Positions 34,215 to 43,355 of a stretch of DNA of 64,000 nt are shown here, piece after piece. A program made the position numbers and the translations under genes. The notes under the pieces are model-generated. The model ran no database searches. It was given only the letters and a program-made list of their open reading frames with translations, and had not been told where the DNA came from. Each line of letters opens with the position of its first letter. Position 1 is the first letter of the stretch. Origin of the DNA: Muribaculum sp. (lineage in GTDB: Bacteria > Bacteroidota > Bacteroidia > Bacteroidales > Muribaculaceae); the NCBI GenBank assembly GCA_009775095.1, contig VSOZ01000017.1:1-64000 (forward strand), read 5' to 3'.

Positions 34215-35628
34215 GTTTGCCAATTTTTATTGTGAACACAGAGCCTTCACCCTCATGGCTCTTGACCTCAATATCCCATCCCATTTTATCAAGAATACTC
34301 TTGACATAGTAGAGTCCTATTCCGTAACCGCGCACATCCTGACGATTGCCATGAGGCACACGGTAAAACTTATTGAAAAGATAAGGTATTGCTTTTGCCG
34401 GAATACCGATACCGTTATCAATGACTGAAATACCATTGCTATCGCCCGCAATTGTTATTACTACGCTTTCAGCAGAATACTTGACAGCATTATCAATCAG
34501 ATTATTAAGCACATTGGCAAGATGCGTTTTGTCTGATTCGACAACCACATCTTCATCCACATTGACACTGATGGTTATGTCTTTGTCTCCTCTCATACGC
34601 TGAGCCGATGCAATTTCCTCAACAAACGGCCGCAATAATATTGTCTCCGGTTCAAGTTTAATAGTTTTTCGTCGTTCCATGCTCATGGCAAGAATATTCT
34701 CGACCAGTTCCCCGAGCCGTTTAAGCTGTTTGTTGGCGATATTAAGGTATGTCACTTTTTTCTTCTGGTCATTGGCTGTGTCATAATTGAGCAAGGCATC
34801 GTTGGCGGAATAAGCGATTGCAATCGGGGTTTTCAGTTCATGAGTCATATTGCTGACAAAATCGTCCTTCATCTCCTCAATAGTCCGTAAGTGTGACACC
34901 GTGTGGAACAGATACCCGAACGCCAAAGAAAATGAAACCATAAGCAGAAGAATTGTCACTATCACTCCCGACATCTCCGATACAATGTGGTGGGTTAAAG
35001 GTGTCATATATGCACGGTAATACATATCCGACTCTGAATTAATACATAACGAAAACACATCATAGTCGGAACGCTTCAGGGGAATACGGCTATTACCCCT
35101 CAAAATTTCTTCCTTTGAATTTACGACCTCAACAGCGACAAAATCCGGATATATGTGACGGTCCGCAAGACGTTTAATTACAATACTGTCCATGATAGTC
35201 AGATTAAAATCTACATACGGGTCCATCGTTTCATGCATCTGCCGACTAATATCATTTACCATCTGGTTGGTATACGACCTATCGCGATTCAGCGATGTCC
35301 TGTTTTCCTGTGTTTTGCCGTCTTGGTTTGTCGTCGTTGTGATTAAATTTCCATCTCCATCTATTACCCCTGATATCGAACGCTGTCCTTCTATTATCGA
35401 ATCTCCGTTTTCAGTATATGTCTGACACGCGGCTTTTGCTGCGCGGTTGACTCTGGCGGCGCGCTCCCACATATCATCAATATCTGCATCAGCTATTGCG
35501 GTCATCACATCACGTTCCACATTGTTTCTTATCGAATTATAAAGTGATATGAGATAATAGACATTACAACCGAAAATAATTGCAATGACAAAGATGAATG
35601 CAGTTGATATGGTCTTAAAGCGTTTCAT
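34204..35628 (-). CDS. Membrane sensor histidine kinase
   Basis: 474 residues. Two membrane helices (residues ~8-30 and ~215-238) bracket a periplasmic sensor of about 185 residues with no recognised domain. Then come HisKA with MTHELKTPIAIAYSANDAL (phospho-acceptor His near residue 265), and HATPase_c with N-box NVLNNLIDNAVKYS (~370), ISVIDNGIGIP (~411) and YGIGLYYVKSILDKMG. It phosphorylates the regulator encoded next to it. A TAAATTTG box (35633-35640) ends only 4 nt before the ATG, so the message may be leaderless. Confidence 0.92.
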   Translation of the reverse strand: MKRFKTISTAFIFVIAIIFGCNVYYLISLYNSIRNNVERDVMTAIADADIDDMWERAARVNRAAKAACQTYTENGDSIIEGQRSISGVIDGDGNLITTTTNQDGKTQENRTSLNRDRSYTNQMVNDISRQMHETMDPYVDFNLTIMDSIVIKRLADRHIYPDFVAVEVVNSKEEILRGNSRIPLKRSDYDVFSLCINSESDMYYRAYMTPLTHHIVSEMSGVIVTILLLMVSFSLAFGYLFHTVSHLRTIEEMKDDFVSNMTHELKTPIAIAYSANDALLNYDTANDQKKKVTYLNIANKQLKRLGELVENILAMSMERRKTIKLEPETILLRPFVEEIASAQRMRGDKDITISVNVDEDVVVESDKTHLANVLNNLIDNAVKYSAESVVITIAGDSNGISVIDNGIGIPAKAIPYLFNKFYRVPHGNRQDVRGYGIGLYYVKSILDKMGWDIEVKSHEGEGSVFTIKIGKHEK

Positions 35629-35632
35629 ATCG

Positions 35633-35640
35633 CAAATTTA
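35633..35640 (-). promoter_or_regulatory. -7 box of the two-component operon
   Basis: TAAATTTG on the minus strand, 4 nt before the kinase ATG. Confidence 0.45.
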
Positions 35641-35678
35641 CTAACAATCCGTCATACAACCGTTTAGGCTTACTTCGA

Positions 35679-35717
35679 TTTAAGACTAAATAAGGGTGCT
35701 TTTAAGACTAAATAAGG
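35679..35717. promoter_or_regulatory. Two identical 17-bp direct repeats, probable response-regulator operator
   Basis: TTTAAGACTAAATAAGG occurs at 35679-35695 and again at 35701-35717 without a mismatch. The 22-bp period places both on one DNA face. The pair ends 8 bp before the weak -33 TTG of the receptor promoter, where an OmpR-family activator would bind. Confidence 0.65.
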
Positions 35718-35724
35718 TCGGTGG

Positions 35725-35757
35725 TTGCCGATATCAGATCATGCGCTTGTAATTTTG
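35725..35757 (+). promoter_or_regulatory. Promoter of the TonB-dependent receptor
   Basis: TTG (35725-35727), 22-nt spacer, TAATTTTG (35750-35757). The -33 is weak, consistent with activation from the adjacent repeats. Confidence 0.5.
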
Positions 35758-35780
35758 CATCAAAATCCAACAAAACGTCA

Positions 35781-37817
35781 ATGAGAAAACTTATAATTAT
35801 CGCTGCATTAATTACATCAATATCGGCAGTCGCGCAAAAGGAAGCCTCCGATACTATCACTACGCGGCAACTCAATGAAGTTGTTGTCAGGGGCGAAAAG
35901 CCTCAGGTCAGAGGTGAGGATGGCATAATGGTCGTTGACCTACCCGGAATTGTCAAGGATAAACCGGTAAATAACATTCTTGAAGCTCTCGGCTATCTGC
36001 CCGGGGTAACTAACAATAACGGCATGATAGGTCTGACAGGGTCATCCAATGTCACCATTATTCTGAATGGAGAGTTGACAGACATGCCGCTCCAGAATCT
36101 TTATCAGTTTCTTTACACCACTCCGGTTGACAGGCTGAAAAAGGTCGAGATAATGTATTCCGCTCCGGCAAAATATCATGCTGACGGATCTGTCATCAAT
36201 GTGGTGTTGAAAACACCCACACCTCTGGACGGTCTGCAGGGACAGGTGAGAGCCGGATACAATCAGGCTCATTATGCCTCATATGGTAAAGGACTTGCCG
36301 CCACATACGCATTAAAAGACTGGACTTTTGATTTGAACTATGGACTTTCACGTACAAAATCATGGAATCAGGAAGAATCGTTTTCAAATCATCCTTTCAA
36401 TGGCAAACACACCATGATTGAAGACAACAGGCGCCGCATGGTTCAGAATTGGAGCAATACTATTTTTGCATCAGCCTCATGGAAGACTTTGAAACTCATA
36501 TATAACGGACAGATAATTTCTGACTCTAAACAGTGGAGCTTTTCATCAGGCACACTTGGCGACTTCACAAATACCCACAACATGCTGTCGCCAATCGGCT
36601 ACCATAACATTGCCGTGCGCTATATCACACCGTTCGGCATGACAGCAGGAGGCGATTATACCCTGTATTCCGAAAATCGCTCTCAGTCATTGTTTAAGGA
36701 TGCCGATTATATACTTGGCTCTGAAAGCCGTCAGGATATAAACCGCTGGCATGTATATATAGACCAACAGCATCAGTTTGGCAAATGGCAGCTGAACTAT
36801 GGCGCAGAGTATCAGTACTCGGAAGACCACAGTTCTCAACACTACGACATATCCGGCAACTCTGATTTTGACGATATTCTCCGTGAGGATGTGGCCAGTT
36901 TTTACGCAGGCACCCAACGGTCCTTCAACCGGGGACTGTCGCTAAACGCTTCGGCAAAAGTCGAATATTATCATAATCAATATCAGCACGACTGGAATTT
37001 CATACCCCAGATCGGCGCCACGCTACAACACCCTCAAAGCATATTTCAGCTCAATCTAAGCACCCGACGCATCTATCCTTCATATTGGGAACTGCACGGA
37101 GGGACAAGTCATATCAATGATTACTCCACAGTTATCGGCAACCCTAAGCTACAGTCTTACATTCAGTACGACGCACAGTTCAACTACATTTTAAGGCAAA
37201 AATATGTCGCAACGCTTTATTTCCAGTATGGTGACAAAGCTACTGCACAGTTGCCGTACCAGTCTCCTGACGCGCTCAATCTCATCTATCAGACAATCAA
37301 TATGAACTACAAGCGCGTTGTCGGATTAAATCTATATGCGCCTTTCGGTACAGGTTATATCTGGAACGCTACGGCCACAGCCAATGTGTTCAATCAGCGA
37401 GAGAAGGCTGACAACTTCCATGACATCAGCTTTGACAACAGAAAATGGATATTTTATGGTTCACTCACCAATTCTTTCAAGTTCAGCCGGAACAACCCAG
37501 TGTCATTGTCTGTCGATGTCAGCTACATATCGCCATCATTACAAGGGATAGCAGACTTATCAGCTATATGGAAAATTGATGCCGGAGTCAAATGGCTGTT
37601 TGGGAAGAAGCATTGCTTCGAACTTGATTTGAAAGCCGATGATATATTCAACAGATGGTCGCCCACCATGACCATCAGCCATGCCGGTCAGGATTATCGC
37701 ATGAAAGTGCGCGACATGACCAGCAATCTCAAACTCACATTCATATGGCGATTCAACGGCTTCAAACCAAAAGACAACAACAGTATGGACACCTCTCGCT
37801 TCGGCACAGGCAGATAA
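35781..37817 (+). CDS. TonB-dependent outer-membrane receptor-like protein
   Basis: 678 residues from ATG 35781, which directly begins a signal peptide (KLIIIAALITSISAVAQ); the upstream extension to 35721 lacks such features. A plug-like region (residues ~30-130: RQLNEVVVRGEKPQVR, NILEALGYLPGVTNNNG, PVDRLKKVEIMYSAPAKYHADG) resembles TonB plugs, though it lacks the N-terminal CarboxypepD_reg domain of SusC proteins. The rest is a beta-barrel of the outer-membrane beta-barrel family 3 type, ending in a TFIWRFNGF-containing strand. Substrate unknown. The divergent two-component system presumably controls it. Confidence 0.85.
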   Translation: MRKLIIIAALITSISAVAQKEASDTITTRQLNEVVVRGEKPQVRGEDGIMVVDLPGIVKDKPVNNILEALGYLPGVTNNNGMIGLTGSSNVTIILNGELTDMPLQNLYQFLYTTPVDRLKKVEIMYSAPAKYHADGSVINVVLKTPTPLDGLQGQVRAGYNQAHYASYGKGLAATYALKDWTFDLNYGLSRTKSWNQEESFSNHPFNGKHTMIEDNRRRMVQNWSNTIFASASWKTLKLIYNGQIISDSKQWSFSSGTLGDFTNTHNMLSPIGYHNIAVRYITPFGMTAGGDYTLYSENRSQSLFKDADYILGSESRQDINRWHVYIDQQHQFGKWQLNYGAEYQYSEDHSSQHYDISGNSDFDDILREDVASFYAGTQRSFNRGLSLNASAKVEYYHNQYQHDWNFIPQIGATLQHPQSIFQLNLSTRRIYPSYWELHGGTSHINDYSTVIGNPKLQSYIQYDAQFNYILRQKYVATLYFQYGDKATAQLPYQSPDALNLIYQTINMNYKRVVGLNLYAPFGTGYIWNATATANVFNQREKADNFHDISFDNRKWIFYGSLTNSFKFSRNNPVSLSVDVSYISPSLQGIADLSAIWKIDAGVKWLFGKKHCFELDLKADDIFNRWSPTMTISHAGQDYRMKVRDMTSNLKLTFIWRFNGFKPKDNNSMDTSRFGTGR

Positions 37818-37889
37818 TTTTTAATGACTGACATAATACGAGATTACTGCCATGAAGAAACTCGGACGCATCTACATACTTCGGAAAAA

Positions 37890-37945
37890 CGATAAAAAAT
37901 AAAGAGACCGCCTGAGAGCGACATTGCTCCCCCGAGGCGGTCTCT
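37890..37945 (-). terminator. Intrinsic terminator of pfp
   Basis: On the minus strand AGAGACCGCCT and AGGCGGTCTCT form an 11-bp stem (37935-37945 with 37903-37913) with an inner GAGC/GCTC helix, followed by TTTATTTTTTATC. Confidence 0.88.
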
Positions 37946-37972
37946 GCAAGCTGATGATTCGGGTCTATATCT

Positions 37973-39622
37973 TTAGCGCTTCTCGTGCTCGTATTTCAGA
38001 GTGAGTGAAGGCTGGTCGCATACCGAAGCCGGGCCGAAGTACTGGATAGGACCGGGATAAACGAAGTCGGTATTAACAGCCCAAGCGTCGCGACAAGCGG
38101 CAAACTTCTTGAACGGAGCTCCGTCAAGGCTTACAAGAGCTTTTTGTATTACAGGCTTCATGGCTCCGTGACGGCGTTCCATATTCATCATCATAGTGAT
38201 GGGTATACCGCCGGTGGTCCACTGTACCGAAGGATTGGTAAGTCCGCGCACACTCGACATATAGCCGGTGACACCTGCATTGATAAGGCATGCGGCGTTG
38301 AAGCCGAGTGCGTAGCAGTAGTCTGCGTCGAAGTTGGAGGGATCGGCGCAACGGCCTTCATAACCGAAGAAATGGTAAAGCGAAGCAAATTTGCCTACAT
38401 AGCGGCCTTCGGCCTTCATATCGTTAAGACGGCGTGCCACCATCTCGCCGAGCAGCTTCTCGGTCTCGATGAGCGATACCTGAACGTTGCCGTGGGGGTC
38501 GCGGTCAAGGCAGAGCTGACGTGCAACACCTTCGGGAAGGCTGTTGAATATAGCGGCATTCTCGGCACTTAGACGGTCAACAATCCAGCTCAGCTGGTTG
38601 GCACGGTCGATTGAAGCGAATTCCTCGGCGTTAACGGCAAGCAGTTCATTAAGCTCGGCGATAAGGACCTTCATGGCGGGTATAAACTCGATAAGGCCTT
38701 CGGGTATGAGGACAGTACCGAAGTTATTGCCGTTAGCGGCACGGGCTGCCACAGTGTCGGCTATAGAATTGACGATGTCGTTGAGGGTCTGTTTCTTTGC
38801 CTCTACTTCCTCGGAGATGATGCAGACATTGGGCTGGCACTGGAGAGCGCACTCAAGAGCGATGTGGCTTGCCGAGCGTCCCATAAGCTTGATAAAGTGC
38901 CAGTACTTCTTGGATGAATTGCAGTCGCGCTGTATGTTGCCGATAACCTCGCTGTAAACCTTGGTGGCGGTGTCAAAACCGAAAGAGGTTTCGATAACTT
39001 CATTCTTGAGGTCGCCGTCTATGGTTTTGGGGCATCCGATAACCTGAACTCCCGCATTGATTGACTTGTAGTACTCGGCAAGGATAGCGGCGTTGGTGTT
39101 GGAGTCATCACCACCGATTATGACGAGCGCTTTGATGTCGAGCTGCTTCAAAATCTCAAGGCCTTTGTCAAACTGAGCCTTGGTCTCAAGTTTGGTACGG
39201 CCCGAGCCTATTATGTCAAAACCGCCGGTATTACGGAACTCGTCGATAATGTCGGCTGTAAGCTCCATGTACTGATGATCAACAAAACCGCCGGGGCCCA
39301 TAAGGAAACCGTACAGACGGCTGTCGCGATGTACTTTCTTTATACCGTCGAAAAGTCCGCTTATGACATTATGTCCACCGGGAGCCTGACCTCCTGAAAG
39401 TATCACACCGACATTAACGGGTGTGCCTTTAGCTGGATTTGCCTCCTTTTCAAAGTGTATTTCGGGAAGGCCGTAGGTGTTGGGAAACAGGTTCTTGATA
39501 TCATCCTGATCGGCCACTGACTGAGTGGCGTGACCCTCAACCGCCTTTACCGCACCGGTAAGTACGATGGGCAATTTGGGCTGATAAGCGGCACGCGCTT
39601 GCTGAAGAGCACTCTTTTTCAT
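37973..39622 (-). CDS. pfp: Pyrophosphate-fructose-6-phosphate 1-phosphotransferase
   Basis: 549 residues, the long PPi-type phosphofructokinase. It reversibly phosphorylates fructose-6-phosphate using pyrophosphate. Hallmarks: ILSGGQAPGGHNVISG (residues ~74-89), the GGDDSNTNA motif (~170-178), in which Asp replaces the Gly of ATP-type enzymes, and PKTIDGDLKN (~198-207) with the catalytic Asp. KLMGRSASHIALECAL is also conserved. It is transcribed alone from the promoter at 39646-39676. Confidence 0.95.
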   Translation of the reverse strand: MKKSALQQARAAYQPKLPIVLTGAVKAVEGHATQSVADQDDIKNLFPNTYGLPEIHFEKEANPAKGTPVNVGVILSGGQAPGGHNVISGLFDGIKKVHRDSRLYGFLMGPGGFVDHQYMELTADIIDEFRNTGGFDIIGSGRTKLETKAQFDKGLEILKQLDIKALVIIGGDDSNTNAAILAEYYKSINAGVQVIGCPKTIDGDLKNEVIETSFGFDTATKVYSEVIGNIQRDCNSSKKYWHFIKLMGRSASHIALECALQCQPNVCIISEEVEAKKQTLNDIVNSIADTVAARAANGNNFGTVLIPEGLIEFIPAMKVLIAELNELLAVNAEEFASIDRANQLSWIVDRLSAENAAIFNSLPEGVARQLCLDRDPHGNVQVSLIETEKLLGEMVARRLNDMKAEGRYVGKFASLYHFFGYEGRCADPSNFDADYCYALGFNAACLINAGVTGYMSSVRGLTNPSVQWTTGGIPITMMMNMERRHGAMKPVIQKALVSLDGAPFKKFAACRDAWAVNTDFVYPGPIQYFGPASVCDQPSLTLKYEHEKR

Positions 39623-39645
39623 GAGTTAAATTATTACAGATTAGT

Positions 39646-39676
39646 ACAATATATTCTTATACAAATTGGCTGCAAA
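39646..39676 (-). promoter_or_regulatory. Promoter of pfp
   Basis: On the minus strand TTTG (39676-39673), 19-nt spacer, TATATTGT (39653-39646), a close match to TAnnTTTG. Confidence 0.5.
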
Positions 39677-39802
39677 TTTCGTAAAAATTTATCAAAAAAT
39701 CAACATATCATCATCAAAAATGCTTAAAACAGCACGATATAAAAGAGGACAATCACAAATAACCACTCATTGATACAACAATGAACAACACGACCCTTTA
39801 AA

Positions 39803-40159
39803 TTATGATTGAAGCAAAAATTTCCATGCCGGGATCACTTCGATTCTTACACCATCTTTTTCTATCATATCTTCGTCGCCGTAAGTTACAATTATATTTC
39901 GGCGACAAGACAGGCGTGACTGTACCTTTACCAATGCTTTCGTCTCTCTATCAAAGGAACTTTCGGCATCATTCATCGTATAACATACCTGAATTGCGGT
40001 TTCTGTGCCGGGAACATAGAAGTCTACTTCCACGCCATGATTATAGAAATAGACGGCATCTTTTAAACCATATTCCGAAATCAGCTTCAATGCCACCATA
40101 TTTTCAAGCAACGATGTGCGTATGTCAAGAGCCAGCAAGGAGATTATACGCGGAGAATT
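39803..40159 (-). pseudogene. Remnant of a DUF4143-type AAA ATPase (C-terminal fragment)
   Basis: The open frame after a TGA at 40162-40160 has no ATG at its head and encodes only the C-terminal DUF4143 part: TSLLENMVALKLISEYG, VYFYNHGVEVDFYVPG, AIQVCYTMND, and the final IRIEV-type PAWKFLL ending. Complete members are about 380-420 residues with an N-terminal P-loop ATPase domain, which is absent here. The upstream DNA to the next gene does not contain it. The piece is therefore a decayed gene, not a functional protein. Confidence 0.7.
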
Positions 40160-40236
40160 TCAGGTCTTATCATCTTCTTATTTTTGTCTTATATGCAAGA
40201 CAAAAGCGAGTCTTTAATATCTTTTTTACTGCCGTG

Positions 40237-40776
40237 TTACTGATCTGCGCTGATTAAAAAAATCCGGTCACGGACCTCCATAAGAGCAAAACCGAGAAGA
40301 TTACAGCCCTTCCAACAAGAAGGATTCGATGCCTCAGGAGAAAACTCGTCAAGCCCAATTCCCCATAGAATATCTTTAGGACTGGCTTCAACAAGTATTC
40401 TGTCACCAGTAGAAACAAGATAATCTTTCAGGTCATGGTTTTGCCGGAATTTTTCCAAGTTACCTCGCACAGATATCTGTTGCCTTACAGACGCCCATAC
40501 ACTGTCATCATAGCCCGATACCATACGGCCAAGACTTTTGATAGCCATAGGATTGGTCGCGACCATTATTTTTGAATGGATTTTATCAGCGCCGAACAAT
40601 CGGGCTTTTTCAGCCATAAGATACTGTTCCATACAATGATAGCTCTCGCCATCCACTTCAAAAGGGCGCGAAAACCATTGACTTAGACAGCCTTTACCCG
40701 CAACGGTATGTTTCCAAAAAAATACAAAATCCTTCTCCTCAAAGTTTTTGTCTTTTATATCTTCTACAGTTATCAT
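40237..40776 (-). CDS. NADAR-domain (YbiA-like) protein
   Basis: 179 residues from ATG 40776; upstream non-ATG or ATG 40791 starts overlap the neighbouring symporter stop. The NADAR family (N-glycosidases acting on ADP-ribose derivatives, riboflavin intermediates or ADP-ribosylated guanine) is recognised from LSQWFSRPFEVDGESYHCMEQYLMA-like residues ~32-56, the ILVEASPKDILWGIG block (~128-142) and the final GCNLLGFALMEVRD. The conserved Trp, Glu and Asp of this fold are present. It follows the symporter by 7 nt and may be in its operon. Confidence 0.88.
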   Translation of the reverse strand: MITVEDIKDKNFEEKDFVFFWKHTVAGKGCLSQWFSRPFEVDGESYHCMEQYLMAEKARLFGADKIHSKIMVATNPMAIKSLGRMVSGYDDSVWASVRQQISVRGNLEKFRQNHDLKDYLVSTGDRILVEASPKDILWGIGLDEFSPEASNPSCWKGCNLLGFALMEVRDRIFLISADQ

Positions 40777-40783
40777 AATTATA

Positions 40784-41995
40784 TCAGTCATTACCAATCA
40801 GCTTCTCGTCAACCCGCTTCTCATCAGGAAGTTTTTTACCGAAAAAACGGTCAACTATAAGAGCTATGAATCCGTCGCCGGTGACATTGCATGCCGTACC
40901 GAAACTGTCCATAGCTATATAGAGAGCTATCATCAGAGCCTGATCCTGCGGGGAAAATCCGAGCATCGAGGCAAGAAGTCCGAGCGAAGCCATGATAGCC
41001 CCGCCCGGTATGCCGGGAGCGGCGATTATAGTGACGGCAAGCATGGCGATAAAGCCGGCAAACATGGACAGACTGAACGGAAGACCGTGCATAATCATAA
41101 GCGCAAGAGCACACATGACTATCTTCAGCGTGCTGCCCGACATGTGGATAGTGGCACACAGCGGCACCACAAAACCGGCTATATCCTCGCTGACACCCAT
41201 TTTTACTGCCTGCCTCAATGTCACCGGTATGGTGGCGGCCGACGATTGGGTGCCCAGCGCGGTGAAATAGGCCGGAAGCATGGTGTAGAGCAGCTTAAAC
41301 GGATTGCGCCGCACAAACAGCGCCGCCACACAGTACTGCAATATCAGTATCACAGCCGCCATAAGAAAGATTATGCCTATAATCTTGATGAAGGCCATAA
41401 GCACACCACCAACATGCCCCGACACGGTCATGTTAAGAAATATACAGAATATGTAGAGCGGCAAAAGCGGTATTATGACCGTACGTATGGTGGCACTGAC
41501 TATATCGCGAAACTCCTCGGCACCCCGGCGCAGCACAGTGCCCTTGCTGCAGGCTATGCCCAGCCCCGTCATAAAAGCGAAAACCAAAGCGGTCATCACC
41601 TCGAACATAGCGGGTATCTCCACCTTAAAATATGGCGTCACCCCTACCCCTTCAGCTAAGGGAGCGTCAAGAGTGCGCGGCGTTATAAGCGACGGGAAGG
41701 TCAGCTCTCCGACAAAGTACGCCAGCAATCCCGACGACACAGTGGCTACGTAAGCTATTACGGCGGTAAGCAGCAATACTTTACCGGCCTTATGGCCGAT
41801 ATCGGCAATAGCGGGCGTAACGAAGCCCACGATGATAAAGGGTACAAGAAAACCCAAGAAGCCGGCAAACAGGCAACTGAAGGTCTCAAACAGTCTCGCG
41901 CCACACATGGGCATGACATATCCAAGCCCTATGCCGAGCGCTATGCTTATAAGTATACGAGGGAGCAGCCCTATATTGATTCTCTTTTTATCCAT
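40784..41995 (-). CDS. Dicarboxylate/amino acid:cation symporter (DAACS family)
   Basis: 403 residues, about eight membrane helices plus two re-entrant loops. The Ser-rich hairpin ALGTQSSAATIPVTLRQAV (residues ~245-263) and the TM7-HP2 region ATIHMSGSTLKIV, AAPGIPGGAIMASLGLLAS and DSFGTACNVTGDGFIALIVDRFF match GltPh-like carriers. It is expected to move glutamate, aspartate, serine or dicarboxylates with Na+ or H+. The substrate is not determinable here. Confidence 0.92.
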   Translation of the reverse strand: MDKKRINIGLLPRILISIALGIGLGYVMPMCGARLFETFSCLFAGFLGFLVPFIIVGFVTPAIADIGHKAGKVLLLTAVIAYVATVSSGLLAYFVGELTFPSLITPRTLDAPLAEGVGVTPYFKVEIPAMFEVMTALVFAFMTGLGIACSKGTVLRRGAEEFRDIVSATIRTVIIPLLPLYIFCIFLNMTVSGHVGGVLMAFIKIIGIIFLMAAVILILQYCVAALFVRRNPFKLLYTMLPAYFTALGTQSSAATIPVTLRQAVKMGVSEDIAGFVVPLCATIHMSGSTLKIVMCALALMIMHGLPFSLSMFAGFIAMLAVTIIAAPGIPGGAIMASLGLLASMLGFSPQDQALMIALYIAMDSFGTACNVTGDGFIALIVDRFFGKKLPDEKRVDEKLIGND

Positions 41996-42130
41996 AGTAT
42001 TTTCAGTCAGTGCGGCAGCACGTTATTTACGTATTTAACGCAAAGATAGCTATAAAATTGTGGAATTCATACACTGAGTATCATTAATAAGGTTAATAAG
42101 ATTAAGTCGGAATATAACCGGTCATTTTTC

Positions 42131-42169
42131 CGCCAAATATCGGAATGAAAATACGCCAAATATCGGAAT
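42131..42169. repeat. Two 16-bp direct repeats, 23-bp period
   Basis: CGCCAAATATCGGAAT occurs at 42131-42146 and 42154-42169. Each has an inner CCAAATATCGG that is almost palindromic. The pair lies upstream of the nrnA promoter cassette and could be an operator. Confidence 0.6.
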
Positions 42170-42189
42170 ACTCAAATATTTTTCGTAAA

Positions 42190-42270
42190 TTTGGCTATGC
42201 CTTAGATACTTTCGCTCGGCAAAATGCAAATAAATTTGCTTTTGCACTCGACTTATTCGTATCTTTGCAT
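42190..42270 (+). repeat. 81-bp dispersed promoter repeat (copy 2)
   Basis: Second copy of the cassette at 28144-28224, same length and about 70 of 81 positions identical. Confidence 0.75.
42235..42267 (+). promoter_or_regulatory. Promoter of the nrnA-DUF4827-glmM operon
   Basis: TTTG (42235-42238), 21-nt spacer, TATCTTTG (42260-42267), 21 bp before the ATG. It is carried by the repeated cassette. Confidence 0.7.
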
Positions 42271-42287
42271 CTTGATATTAAAACTAT

Positions 42288-43325
42288 ATGTTAAGACCTA
42301 TAATAGCCGAGTCTGATGTAAGGGCCGTGCGTGACCTGCTTGAAGAAAGCGAGCGTATAGTCATCACATGCCACATGGCTCCCGACGGCGACGCCGTGGG
42401 ATCATCACTCGGTCTGTCACATACTCTCGCCAACATAGGCAAGGAGGCACGTATCGTAACTCCCGACCGCATACCGGAGACACTCCGTTTCCTGCCGGGG
42501 GCAAAGGATATAGTGCCCTACTCCAAGTACACTGACTTCGCCACAAAACTGCTTGAAGACGCCGACCTAATATTCTGCCTTGACTTCAACGCGCTCTACA
42601 GAGTCGACCGTATGGCTGACGCGCTGTCAAGCGCATCGGCTAAGAAAATACTTGTCGACCACCACGAGAGTCCGCAGGATTTTACCGACGTCATTATCTC
42701 GCATCCCGAGCAATCATCGACCTCGGCGCTAATATTCAGGTTGTTGTGCCGTCTTGAGCTGTTCAACATGATCGACCGCAAAGCCGCCACATGCATCTAC
42801 ACCGGCATGATGACCGACACCGGCAACTTCTCTTACAACTCCAACGACCCGGACCTGTACACCATCATTGCCGAACTCGTGCGCAAAGGCATCAACAAGG
42901 ACGACATCTACAAGCGCGTCATGAACACCAAGAAAGCCAATGTGCTGAAACTAAACGGCTATGCGGTGTCGCGCATGGAGATATTTGAAGAGTACAAAGC
43001 CGCTCTGCTGGTTCTCTCGGCCGATGACCTGAAACGCTTCGACTACGAGCGCGGCGACACCGAAGGGCTTGTCAACGAGCCGCTTGCCATCGAGGATGTC
43101 ATCTACTCCGTATTTCTGCGTGAAGACGAACGCCATATAAAGGTGTCGACCCGTAGCAAAGGCGACTTCCCGGTGAACCGCATATGTGAACGCTACTTCA
43201 ACGGCGGCGGCCATGTAAACGCCGCAGGCGGAGAGCTGCCCTGCACCCTTGACGAAGCGATCGATATATTCAAGTCGACGCTGTCGTTTATGGATGAATA
43301 TTTAAAAGAGAAAAACCAAAGATAA
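42288..43325 (+). CDS. DHH/DHHA1 phosphoesterase, NrnA-like
   Basis: 345 residues. NrnA-type enzymes degrade nanoRNAs (2-5 nt) and dephosphorylate 3'-phosphoadenosine-5'-phosphate. The four DHH motifs are visible: HMAPDGDAVGSSLGL (residues ~30-44), FCLDFN (~96), the DHH in LVDHHESP (~122) and TGMMTDTGNF (~172). The DHHA1 C-terminus has the GGGHVNAAGGEL motif (~304-315). No signal peptide, so cytoplasmic. First gene of an operon with a DUF4827 lipoprotein and glmM. Confidence 0.92.
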   Translation: MLRPIIAESDVRAVRDLLEESERIVITCHMAPDGDAVGSSLGLSHTLANIGKEARIVTPDRIPETLRFLPGAKDIVPYSKYTDFATKLLEDADLIFCLDFNALYRVDRMADALSSASAKKILVDHHESPQDFTDVIISHPEQSSTSALIFRLLCRLELFNMIDRKAATCIYTGMMTDTGNFSYNSNDPDLYTIIAELVRKGINKDDIYKRVMNTKKANVLKLNGYAVSRMEIFEEYKAALLVLSADDLKRFDYERGDTEGLVNEPLAIEDVIYSVFLREDERHIKVSTRSKGDFPVNRICERYFNGGGHVNAAGGELPCTLDEAIDIFKSTLSFMDEYLKEKNQR

Positions 43326-43355
43326 AACTTAACGAATTTATTTTCAGAATAAAAG

